This document shows positions 52,033 to 61,300 of a DNA stretch of 64,000 bases, in pieces. Under the pieces are notes generated by a model. It searched no databases. It worked only from the letters and a program-made list of their open reading frames with translations, and was not told the origin of the DNA. Each line of letters begins with the position of its first letter. The stretch's first letter is position 1. The position numbers and the translations under genes are program-made. The stretch covers positions 1 through 64,000 of the forward strand of contig CANJLD010000012.1 of the NCBI GenBank assembly GCA_947475165.1, read 5' to 3'. This stretch comes from Bacteroidota bacterium (lineage in GTDB: Bacteria; Bacteroidota; Bacteroidia; Chitinophagales; LD1).

Positions 52033-52563
52033 ATGACAAATACCGAACTACTCGAACAATACCGCGAATGGCGAAAAGCAAATGACCCTAAAACATTAAA
52101 GATGCTGAACAGCACTTTGATGTTCGAAATTTTTCTTGCCGGTAGGTTGCCTATGGGCTTTATTGCCGGGCTGAAAGTAAAATCGGTAGATGCCGAGCAA
52201 TGCCAGATTACTGTGCCTTACCGCTGGCTGAATCAAAACCCTTTTAAGTCAACCTATTTTGCTGTGCTTTCCATGGCAGGCGAAATGAGCACCGGTATGC
52301 ACGGCATGATGTTCACCAATGGTTCCAAACCATCGGTATCTATGCTGGTAACACATCTCGAAGCTGACTTTGTAAAGAAGGCAACCGGTCTTACAACCTT
52401 CACTTTCACTCACGGAAAAGAAATGAACGCTGTAGTTGAAAAAGCAATTCTGACCGGTGAACCGCAGGCTTATACTGCAACCAGTGTTGGCACTTCGCAA
52501 AGCGGTGAAGTGGAAGCAAGGTTTAAAGTAGAATGGAGTTTTAAAATGCGTTCACAGAAATGA
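52033..52563 (+). CDS. DUF4442 hotdog-fold thioesterase-like protein
   Basis: A 176-aa protein of the DUF4442 family, hotdog fold, with FLAGRLPMGFIAGLKVKSVDAEQCQITVPYRWLNQNPFKSTYFAVLSMAGEMSTG. It is related to PaaI-type thioesterases; substrate unknown. Its stop overlaps the start of the cytochrome gene by four bases (ATGA), so they are coupled. Confidence 0.88.
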   Translation: MTNTELLEQYREWRKANDPKTLKMLNSTLMFEIFLAGRLPMGFIAGLKVKSVDAEQCQITVPYRWLNQNPFKSTYFAVLSMAGEMSTGMHGMMFTNGSKPSVSMLVTHLEADFVKKATGLTTFTFTHGKEMNAVVEKAILTGEPQAYTATSVGTSQSGEVEARFKVEWSFKMRSQK

Positions 52564-54512
52564 AAATGATAAGGCAGCAAAAAGTTTGGCTTTCCGCTTT
52601 ATTCTTTGCTGCGGTTATTCTTGTTCTTGTATCCTCTTCGCGCCCACCGGTGGCGGGTTTTCATACCGAAGCAGAATTAGATGCATTTCGTAGTTCACGC
52701 GCTCCTATTGATTCCGGTGAATATTTTTTAGGCAGTGTTCGTTGTCAGGGCTGTCATGGGTACGATACTTTACAAATTGCGAATATTGACGCAAACGGTA
52801 ACGATATAAATCTGTATGACGACTGGCAAAGTTCTATGATGGCATTTTCTGCCAAAGACCCTTTGTGGCGCGCAAAAGTAAGTCACGAAATTTTGGTTAA
52901 CCCCGGTCATTCAGTCGAACTGCAAACTAAATGCACTTCGTGTCACGCTCCAATGGGGCATTTCACTGCCATGTTCAAAGGGCATTCAACATATACATTA
53001 GCAGATTTACTGAACGATACACTTGGATTAAACGGAGTTGCCTGTGGTGGTTGTCACGAAATTGCGAAAGATAGTGTGGGCAGCATGGGAGTAGAATACT
53101 CGGGCAATATTCATTACGATACTTCTAAAGTAGAATACGGTCCGTTCGAAACTCCGCTTATTGGCCCTATGGAATTGTATGTAGGGCTTATTCCTACTCA
53201 CAGTCTGCACATGAGCCGCAGTGCAGTTTGCGCTCCCTGCCATACTTTGCAAACAGCCACGGTCGATTTAAACGGAAACTATACCGGTGCTTATTTTACA
53301 GAGCAGGCCACTTATCACGAATGGTTGAACAGCAATTTCAACAGCGACCAGCCTTGCCAAAGCTGCCACATGCCGCAGATACAAGACCCGGTGATTATTG
53401 CCAACAACATTCAGAATCTGCCACCGCGCAGTCCTTTTAATCTGCATAAGTTTATGGGTGGCAATTCGTTTATGCTTAAGCTGATTAAGCAGAATAAAAC
53501 TTCACTTGGTATTGATGTACCTGATAAAGATTTCGACAGTACACTTGTTGCTACTAACGACCTGCTTAAGCACTCCACGCTCTACATGTTTTTGCAGATA
53601 GATTCTATTGCCAACGATACTTTGTATGTTAGTGTAGAGTTGACCAATAAAGCCGGTCATAAGTTTCCGAGCGGTTATCCTTCGCGCAGGGCTTATGTTC
53701 AATTAGCAGTTACCAATTCTACCGATACTATTTTCCAATCAGGAATGTTACGACCGGATTATGAAGTAACCGGACAGGGTGCACAGACCGAACCTCATTA
53801 CAATATAATTACCGATGCTGCACAGGCTCAGATTTATGAAATTGTAATGGGCGATGTAAATAGTAACTTTACTACCGTGCTCGAACGTGCAGCGGTAACG
53901 CTTAAAGATAACCGGTTGCCGCCTTCGGGCTTTACCACTTCGCATTATGCTTACGATACGGCAAAGATTATAGGCTCTGCAACCGCTGATGCCGATTTTA
54001 ACCACACCGGTGGCACAGAAGGCACCGGTAAGGATATTGTTCATTATCATATTCCATTGCATGGCAAAGGCGGACAGGTGCATGTTTCGGCTGCTGTGTA
54101 TTATCAGGTACTTCCTCCTCGCTGGGTGGCAGAGATGTTTGCTTACAGCAGCGATTTTATTGACAGTTTCAAAACCATGTATCAGAGCGCGAACAAAGCA
54201 CCGGTGCTGATTGCAAACAATCAATTAGATACAACCTTCATCGGCACATCAATACGGGAAGTTTCGAAAACAGATAGCTGGAAAGTTTTCCCTATTCCTT
54301 CTGCAAACGAAAATCTGGTAATTGAGAATAGTAACAATACACCTATAACAAGAATTGAAGTATGGAATGCAGAGGGAAGGAAAGTGAGAGAATTAACCTT
54401 TGAAGATAAACGCAGTTCAGTAAATATCAACCTGCCCGATGCTACCGGTATCTATTATCTGAAAATAGAAACCGCAAAAGGTTTTGTTGTGAAGAAAGTG
54501 GTAAGGCAATAA
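52560..54512 (+). CDS. Pentaheme cytochrome c554-like protein with T9SS domain
   Basis: A 650-aa protein with an N-terminal export segment (WLSALFFAAVILVLVSSS) and five CxxCH heme sites: CQGCH (residues 62-66), CTSCH, CGGCH, CAPCH and CQSCH, all within the first 280 residues, the cytochrome c554/multiheme pattern. The C-terminal half is beta-rich with a final type A T9SS sorting domain (SWKVFPIPSANENLVIE ... LPDATGIYYLKIET). It should carry electrons at the cell surface; acceptor or donor is unknown. Confidence 0.92.
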   Translation: MKMIRQQKVWLSALFFAAVILVLVSSSRPPVAGFHTEAELDAFRSSRAPIDSGEYFLGSVRCQGCHGYDTLQIANIDANGNDINLYDDWQSSMMAFSAKDPLWRAKVSHEILVNPGHSVELQTKCTSCHAPMGHFTAMFKGHSTYTLADLLNDTLGLNGVACGGCHEIAKDSVGSMGVEYSGNIHYDTSKVEYGPFETPLIGPMELYVGLIPTHSLHMSRSAVCAPCHTLQTATVDLNGNYTGAYFTEQATYHEWLNSNFNSDQPCQSCHMPQIQDPVIIANNIQNLPPRSPFNLHKFMGGNSFMLKLIKQNKTSLGIDVPDKDFDSTLVATNDLLKHSTLYMFLQIDSIANDTLYVSVELTNKAGHKFPSGYPSRRAYVQLAVTNSTDTIFQSGMLRPDYEVTGQGAQTEPHYNIITDAAQAQIYEIVMGDVNSNFTTVLERAAVTLKDNRLPPSGFTTSHYAYDTAKIIGSATADADFNHTGGTEGTGKDIVHYHIPLHGKGGQVHVSAAVYYQVLPPRWVAEMFAYSSDFIDSFKTMYQSANKAPVLIANNQLDTTFIGTSIREVSKTDSWKVFPIPSANENLVIENSNNTPITRIEVWNAEGRKVRELTFEDKRSSVNINLPDATGIYYLKIETAKGFVVKKVVRQ

Positions 54513-54579
54513 ATTTCTTTGTTCAAATCATAAAACAAAAAAGGCAGATAAAGAATTTTTGATTTGATATTTTAGTGCA

Positions 54580-55083
54580 ATGAAAATTTCCATAGTAGTT
54601 GCCGTAGCCGATAACAATGCCATTGGTAAAGATAATCGTCTGCTTTGGCGCCTACCGCGCGATATGCAATACTTTAAAGAAGTAACCTGGGGGCATCACG
54701 TAATTATGGGGCGAAAAACATGGGATGGCATTCCGCCTAAGTTTAGTCCTTTACCCGGTCGTGTAAATATTATTGTAACTCGCCAGAAAGAATTTGTGTG
54801 TGAAGGCTGCAAAGTAGTAGCCAGTGTAGAGGAAGGAATTGAATTTGCGCGCCAAAGCGGAGAACAGGAACTTATGATAATTGGCGGAGGCGAAATCTAC
54901 CGTCAGGCTTTGCCTCATACTAACAAAATATATCTCACCAAGGTGCACCACACCTTTTCCGAAGCCGATACATTCTTTCCCGTGCTAAGTCAGCAAGAAT
55001 GGCACACCATGAACAGCGAATGGAACATGGCAGACGAAAAAAATGAGTTCGATTTTGAGTTTGTTGTGCTGGAAAAAAAATAA
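54580..55083 (+). CDS. folA: Dihydrofolate reductase
   Basis: A 167-aa enzyme with all DHFR signatures: SIVVAVADNNAIGKDNRLLWRLPRDMQYFKEVTWGHHVIMGRKTWDGIP, RVNIIVTRQ, and LMIIGGGEIYRQALP for NADPH. The active-site acidic residue is the D in RLPRDMQ. It makes tetrahydrofolate. No thymidylate synthase lies next to it here. It stands alone, 67 bp after the cytochrome gene. Confidence 0.97.
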   Translation: MKISIVVAVADNNAIGKDNRLLWRLPRDMQYFKEVTWGHHVIMGRKTWDGIPPKFSPLPGRVNIIVTRQKEFVCEGCKVVASVEEGIEFARQSGEQELMIIGGGEIYRQALPHTNKIYLTKVHHTFSEADTFFPVLSQQEWHTMNSEWNMADEKNEFDFEFVVLEKK

Positions 55084-55148
55084 ATGTAAGCACTTACCTT
55101 TCCTATTTGGTATTAATTTTCATCTTCGTTGGCGCAAACCAAAAGTAG

Positions 55149-55643
55149 ATGAATTCAGAAGCAGCCTTATTAGCAAATACTTTCCAAAAAGTGCGCGACC
55201 TTACCAAATGGTACTTCAGTTTAGTTAAAGATGCAAACCCATATCATCAATGGGAAGTGAACGGACAAAAGTTGAATTCGATTGCATGGTTAGCCGCTCA
55301 CTTAGTTTGGGCAGAGGATTTTTTGATAGTGCGCGCCACCGGTGGAAAAGGATTAGGTTTAGAGTGGCTAGAACACTATAAACTGGGAAGTGACGGAAGC
55401 CTGCATGAAGAAAAGCCGGATATGAAAACCTTGCTTTCTCTTCTAAAAAAAGGGCATGAAAACGCCACAGCACACCTGCTCAGCCTAAGCAACGAAAAAC
55501 TGGAAGAGGAAAACGCATTCGGTTTTGGATTTGGCGGAGTAAAAACTAACCGGATGATGATTCAGCATTGTATCCGCCATGAAGCTATGCACACAGGTCA
55601 CTTGAGTTGGCTTTGCAAAATAAACAGTACCGAATCTGTATAA
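55149..55643 (+). CDS. DinB-family protein
   Basis: A 164-aa four-helix protein of the DinB/YfiT type with metal-binding histidines in LAAHLVWAEDF and IRHEAMHTGHLSWL. Function unknown; some members are thiol-S-transferases. It lies between folA and the DUF885 gene with small gaps (65 bp and 22 bp). Confidence 0.88.
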   Translation: MNSEAALLANTFQKVRDLTKWYFSLVKDANPYHQWEVNGQKLNSIAWLAAHLVWAEDFLIVRATGGKGLGLEWLEHYKLGSDGSLHEEKPDMKTLLSLLKKGHENATAHLLSLSNEKLEEENAFGFGFGGVKTNRMMIQHCIRHEAMHTGHLSWLCKINSTESV

Positions 55644-55665
55644 CAACAAATCACAAACAAGAAAC

Positions 55666-57492
55666 ATGAAAAACGTTCCATTCCTATTAGTCATTCTACT
55701 TATCGCATCCTGCAACATGAAAAACCAAGCCAAAACATATACTGCAGAAGAAACTACAGCAGAGTCGAAAAAGGTAAATGAGTTTTTAGGTAAAAAATAT
55801 GACGAAGCTATAGAGCGCAGTCCTGAGCAGGCATCTTCGATTGGTTTAAAAACAGGTTATGATAGCTGGAGCGACCGCAGCGATGAAAACGGAGATAAAG
55901 AACTTTCCATTGCCAAAGCCAATCTCGATTCGCTGAAAAAGAATTTCAATTTGGATGCCTTAGATGCACAAACCAAACTAAGCGTACGTATGCTTGAGGA
56001 AGATATTGCCCATTGGGAAGAAGGCAGAAAATTTCGCCATCATGGTTATGAAATTACACAAATGGGTGGCGTGCATAACGACCTACCCGCTTTTCTAATC
56101 AATGTTCATCGTATTGATTCGGTAACCGATGCTGAAGCTTATATCAGCCGCTTGAAAAAGATTGACAAAGTATTTGAACAGACTATTGAAAACTTAAAGA
56201 AGAGCGAAGCTCTTGGTGTTATTCCTCCGCACTTTACATTCAAATATGTGACAGATGATTTGAAATATTTTATTGCCAGTTGCGATAAAAAAGATGCTTC
56301 GAATGTGTTGCTCTCCGATTTTACAGAGAAAGTAGAACAACTAAAAATTGATAAATCGGTAAAAGGAATGTTACAGAACGAAGCCGGTGAAATTCTGCGC
56401 ACCACAGTAAAAGGCTCTTATCTGAAACTACTAGACTACTGGACTGCCTTAGAAGTAAAAGCCAAAGCAAATGGCGATAATGGTGTATGGAGTTTGCCGA
56501 ATGGCGAGGCATATTATGCTAAAGAACTTAAATTTCACACTACAACCAATATGACACCGGAAGAAATTTATCAAACCGGTTTAAAAGATGTAGCGCGCAT
56601 ACAGGATGAAATGCGCGTGATTATGAAACAGGTAAATTTCAAAAGCGATTCGCTGCAAGAGTTTTTTGATTTTGTCCGCAACGATGCACAGTTTAAATAT
56701 TCGAACGATGCAAAAGGCAAGAAAGAAGTATTAGCCGATGCGAATAAATACATCGACACCATGCGCGTGTATTTGCCGCAATTGTTTGCCACGCTTCCCA
56801 AGGCTCCGCTCGTAGTAAAACAAGTAGAAGCCTTCCGCGAGAAAAGTGCCGGTGGTGCTTTTTACGAAGACCCTGCCGAAGACGGCTCGCGCCCCGGTCG
56901 TTACTATGTAAACACTTACGACATGGCAGACGAACCGAAATATCAGATGGAAGCACTCACTTATCACGAAGCTATTCCCGGTCACCACATGCAAATTGCC
57001 ATAGCGCAGGAGTTGAAGGGTGTTCCGAAATTTCGCAGGCATGAATTCTTTACTGCTTACATTGAAGGTTGGGCATTATATGCGGAGAAGCTTGGAAAAG
57101 ATGTAGGCAAATACGAAGACCCGTATTCAGATTTCGGAAGATTGAGTATGGAAATTTTCCGCGCAGCACGATTAGTAGTTGATGCTGGCATCCACACCAA
57201 ACATTGGACCCGCGAACAAGCCATCGATTATTTTATGAAGAATACAGCCAATGCTAAAGGTGATATTGAAAAAGAAATTGAGCGTTATTTTTTATGGCCC
57301 GGTCAGGCAACCGGCTATAAAATTGGTATGATTAAAATTCTTGAATTGCGTGAACACGCTAAAAAAGAACTGGGCGACAAATTCGATATCCGGCAGTTTC
57401 ACGATGTGGTATTGACCAACGGTGCTGTTTCTTTAACCACACTTGAAGAGTTAGTGAAGAATTGGATTGCGGAGAGGAAGAAAGAAAAGTAG
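55666..57492 (+). CDS. DUF885 metallopeptidase-like lipoprotein
   Basis: A 608-aa protein with a lipobox (LLIASCNMKNQ), so anchored to a membrane. The DUF885 body has the zinc motif YHEAIPGHHMQIAIAQEL (H-E-x3-H-H) near residue 434 and YIEGWALYAEKLG for the third ligand. The end (YFLWPGQATGYKIGMIKILELREHAKKELGDKFDIRQFHDVVL) is typical of the family. It should be a peptidase of the gluzincin type; substrates unknown. Confidence 0.93.
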   Translation: MKNVPFLLVILLIASCNMKNQAKTYTAEETTAESKKVNEFLGKKYDEAIERSPEQASSIGLKTGYDSWSDRSDENGDKELSIAKANLDSLKKNFNLDALDAQTKLSVRMLEEDIAHWEEGRKFRHHGYEITQMGGVHNDLPAFLINVHRIDSVTDAEAYISRLKKIDKVFEQTIENLKKSEALGVIPPHFTFKYVTDDLKYFIASCDKKDASNVLLSDFTEKVEQLKIDKSVKGMLQNEAGEILRTTVKGSYLKLLDYWTALEVKAKANGDNGVWSLPNGEAYYAKELKFHTTTNMTPEEIYQTGLKDVARIQDEMRVIMKQVNFKSDSLQEFFDFVRNDAQFKYSNDAKGKKEVLADANKYIDTMRVYLPQLFATLPKAPLVVKQVEAFREKSAGGAFYEDPAEDGSRPGRYYVNTYDMADEPKYQMEALTYHEAIPGHHMQIAIAQELKGVPKFRRHEFFTAYIEGWALYAEKLGKDVGKYEDPYSDFGRLSMEIFRAARLVVDAGIHTKHWTREQAIDYFMKNTANAKGDIEKEIERYFLWPGQATGYKIGMIKILELREHAKKELGDKFDIRQFHDVVLTNGAVSLTTLEELVKNWIAERKKEK

Positions 57493-57526
57493 GCAGTAGT
57501 CAATTTGCAATAGGCAAAAAATACAA

Positions 57527-58327
57527 ATGACAGCCATCACTTCCACCGACCAACTCGACAACACCATTGATATAAATTTTCCTCCCCGAAGAATTATTTC
57601 ATTAGTTCCCTCACAAACCGAATTGCTTTTCGATTTAGGTTTAGATGAAGAAGTTGTTGGCATTACACGTTTTTGCATTCATCCCAAAGAAAAGGTAAAG
57701 AGCAAACAAAAAATTGGCGGCACCAAGCAGTTTGATATTGAGAAAATAAAATTGCTCTCTCCTGATTTAATTATCGGAAACAAAGAAGAAAACTATCAAG
57801 AAGGAATTGAAGAACTTCAAAAGCATTTTCCTGTTTGGATGAGTGATATCTATACACTTGAAGATTCATACAATATGATGCGCGAAGTTTCAAGAATTAC
57901 TAACTGCGAAACAGAAGGTGAGAACTTAATTGAAGAAATAGAAAATAGCTTTTCCAAACACCTGTCCTCGGACATCGGACATCCGACCTGCGCTTACTTC
58001 ATTTGACGTAAACCCTATATGGTAGCGGCTGAGAACACATTCATTAATCATCTGCTTAAAATATTCGGAGTAAAAAATATTTTTGAAAATGAACTGCGTT
58101 ACCCAGAAATAAATCCTCAAATTCTTTCTAAGCTAAAACCCGATTTTATTTTTCTGTCATCTGAACCTTACCGGTTCACCGAAAAGCATTTTGATGAGTT
58201 TCGTTCTTTCTCTCCCACTTCTAAAGTGGTAATTGTAGATGGCGAGATGTTTTCATGGTACGGAAGCAGATTGCGCTTTACCGCAAAGTATTTTAAGGAA
58301 CTACAAAGACAAATTGAAGAATTGTAA
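57527..58327 (+). pseudogene. Helical-backbone metal receptor (BtuF-like), broken by in-frame TGA
   Basis: The gene encodes a protein like the cytosolic or periplasmic binding proteins of the BtuF/helical-backbone type (FPPRRIISLVPSQTELLFDLGLDEEVVGITRFCIHP, IKLLSPDLIIGNKEENYQEGIEEL, DIYTLEDSY). At 58004-58006 a TGA stands where the family has Trp in (Y/F)-x-I-W-R-K-P-(Y/W)-M; the same frame goes on RKPYMVAAENTFINHLLK and ends correctly at 58327. So one base (TGG to TGA) splits the gene. No signal peptide is seen. Just before the stop, a short palindrome-like stretch (CGGACATCGGACATCCGACC) sits in the coding region. Confidence 0.85.
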
Positions 58328-61300
58328 TTATTTAGGCTCCTTTACCTTCTTTTTCTTCTTTCTTTTAAACAGCTCGCCCGGTTTATCAAACTCTTGTCGG
58401 TAAGAAATACCTACACCGGTTCTATTCGTATTGCGAGAATTGGTGTAATCGTAATTAGTGCGGTTAAATGCTTTTGCGCTCCAGGTACCATCAGGAGTAA
58501 GTGCGTACTGAATTTGGAAGTCACCGGTAGGTATTACGGAACGAGTATTCTCAATCGTTGTAGAGTTTCCGAAATCAAGGTTCGCTCCTGCATTAATGGT
58601 TAATCGGTTGTTGATTAAACGCTGTTGCAGGGCAAGTTGCAATTCTCTTCGCGTGTCAAACGAATTTGCCGTAGAGCCGGAAGTATTAAGTTCATCATAC
58701 TGACGATAACCTAAATTAATATCCAGATTTTTCAACGCATCGTTTCCTGAATAGCCAAACAGATTACTCAGATAATTATTTAACTGTGAAGAAAGAAGTT
58801 CGCTTACTGTATTAGCTGCGGTCGCCCCTGCATAATTGCCTTTACCAAGCACATCTCCCGTAGAACCAGAAGGAAGGAATCGATTCATCACCAAAAGGCC
58901 AAAAACCTGCTTTGTTAAATCAGATTCATTGGATTTAATCACACTTAGTTTCTGCTCCACATATGTTCTAACACTAGGATCAACATCTAAGGTTTGAATA
59001 TTGAAAGCAATAGTTGGCTTTTCTAAAATGCCGGTAAGGTTGAGCAATAGCCGCGTTGTATTGCGGGTTCTTGCCGCATTCGAAGCGGTCTGCCCCATAT
59101 TAGTAAGTTCCCCTGCGTCAAACAAATCGGTGGTCGAAGTTCTTAGTTCATACACTGCATCAACATTCAGCCTTGCTTTCTGAATCTCACCGGTAAAATT
59201 TATGGTGCTTCCTTTCCTAATCTCAAAACGCTTATTGATTACGTTCTGCAACGTGAAAAGATAATTTCCTCTTTCTATTTCGTAATTGCCATATATAGTA
59301 GTACTTCCGTTTTTCGGAATTTCAACTTTCAGATTTCCGCGACCGTAAGTTGTCAGCACATCACCTGCCACCGGATCGAGAATAATATCCATCCGTGCCT
59401 CCGGTGTGGCATCCAGCTCCAAAATAAAATTTACTCCGTTCAATTTTAGTTGCGGAAGAGGTAGGATCACTGATGTTTTCTCGTGCTTAGGGTCGGTAAA
59501 TTTGTAGAAACTGTATTTGCTAGTTTCGAAAGAAGTAGTGATTGGAAATTTGCAATACGTACCGGCTTTAGTAAGCGCATAGGCCTTAATAACCGGATTG
59601 CTGATATCGCCTTTAAAAGTTACGTTTCCTGCACCGTAAGCCACTCCATAAAAATTCGGACTTTGTTGCGCAGTAGTATTTATAAACTGCGCATTAGGCG
59701 TGGTTACTTTTAAATCAAGCGCAAATTTTCTAAAGCTTTCATGATTGATTCTTCCGCTGGCGTAAATAATGTTGTTCTTAATATCAAAGAGCGAGAAATC
59801 GCCAAAATTGAAACCGTGGTCATCTAATTTTGCATCCAACTCTGCTATATGGTAAGTAGTGTTTAGGAAAGAAACAGTAACTGTATCTTTTGCGAGAAAG
59901 ACATCACCGGATAGCAATGGCTTTTTGAGTGTTCCATGAACATTCGCTTTTACGCGCGCAAAACCGCGACAGTCCTTTACATACTTTTCGAAAAACTTGT
60001 AGTTCAGAAAATTGATACCAAGATGCGGAGCATCAACATCAATATCTAAACCAGGATGTGCGGCATCAATTGAAACATAGCCGCGCGCTTCGAGCAAATT
60101 GTTTACGCTCTTTACAGAGGCATACACTAATATTTTTTTACCGGTTTCATCCAAACTCGATTCCACGTTTATATCGCCTATCAACTCTTTACCCAGAGTG
60201 AATTCATTTACCACTATGTCGGCAAATATTTTCGGCTTATAAAACACATCTTCCACCACCAACTTTCCGTTCATAGCACCTTTCAGGTCTTTCATCTTCT
60301 GCGTAAATATTCCTGTAAAGTCGCTGATGTCGGTGTTATCTAAAGTCAGTTTAAACGATGTTGAAGTATCGTTCTTCAAATAACTGGTGATGTAGATAGT
60401 CTGGTCGTATGTTTTGAATACAAGATTGTTAGTTGTAATTTTTTTGCCTTCTACCAAAATGTGATTGTTGGGCAGAAAATGCCAATTGTAATTAGCCAAT
60501 TTTACATCAGAAGGCTCAAGGCGAATAATTGCTTTGCCGGGAAGCGGAGTTAGAAACGCTGTGACGTTTGCATAATTGAATTGCTTTTTATCAGCCACCA
60601 GTATATCAAAACGGATGTCGCTGTTCTCCTGTGTTTTTGTAAGAATCCGCACCGTGTCCATCATTAAGCTATCGCCATTGTAAACTTTGTCAACTACGGT
60701 TTTAAAATCAATTGCGCCCTTTTCGAAAGCGGTGTTGATGTCAATTCTTTTTGCATTGTAATTTTCAAATTGAATTTCGGGGATGTATGCGGTGAGGTTC
60801 ACCTTGTGGTCAATACTATTGAAGCTGCCTTGCACATGCGAGTTGCGGATGAGTTTGAAACCCGGATGAATAATCTGAGTGAGATTCCCTGGTTCAAAAA
60901 TTCTTACATCGGCAGTAAAATTCTGCGGAGTTATAAATGCAGTGTCTGTATAATCTTTAGTAAAAGTGTATTTAGCAAAAGCGATGAGTGCCTTCGGCAA
61001 TTCGGTAAGCGTAAAGTTGCCATCCATTTCAGCTTCTGCAAAATCTGAGTTTATTTTAATCTCTTTCTTTTGGTTGGAAAGAAGTTTAGCATCGAGTGTA
61101 AGATATTTTATTCGTGCCTTAACCGTATCGCGACTAATAGTTACATCGTTTAACGAAACAGAGCCGATAATATCATCCACTTTGGCACCGGTAAAATCAG
61201 ACTTAATTTTTCCGGAAACACGAATATCTTCTTTCACCAAATTCAGATTCTTCAAAATCATTCTGCGTACATCGGCATCGAATTTAAATTCCGGTGTTGC

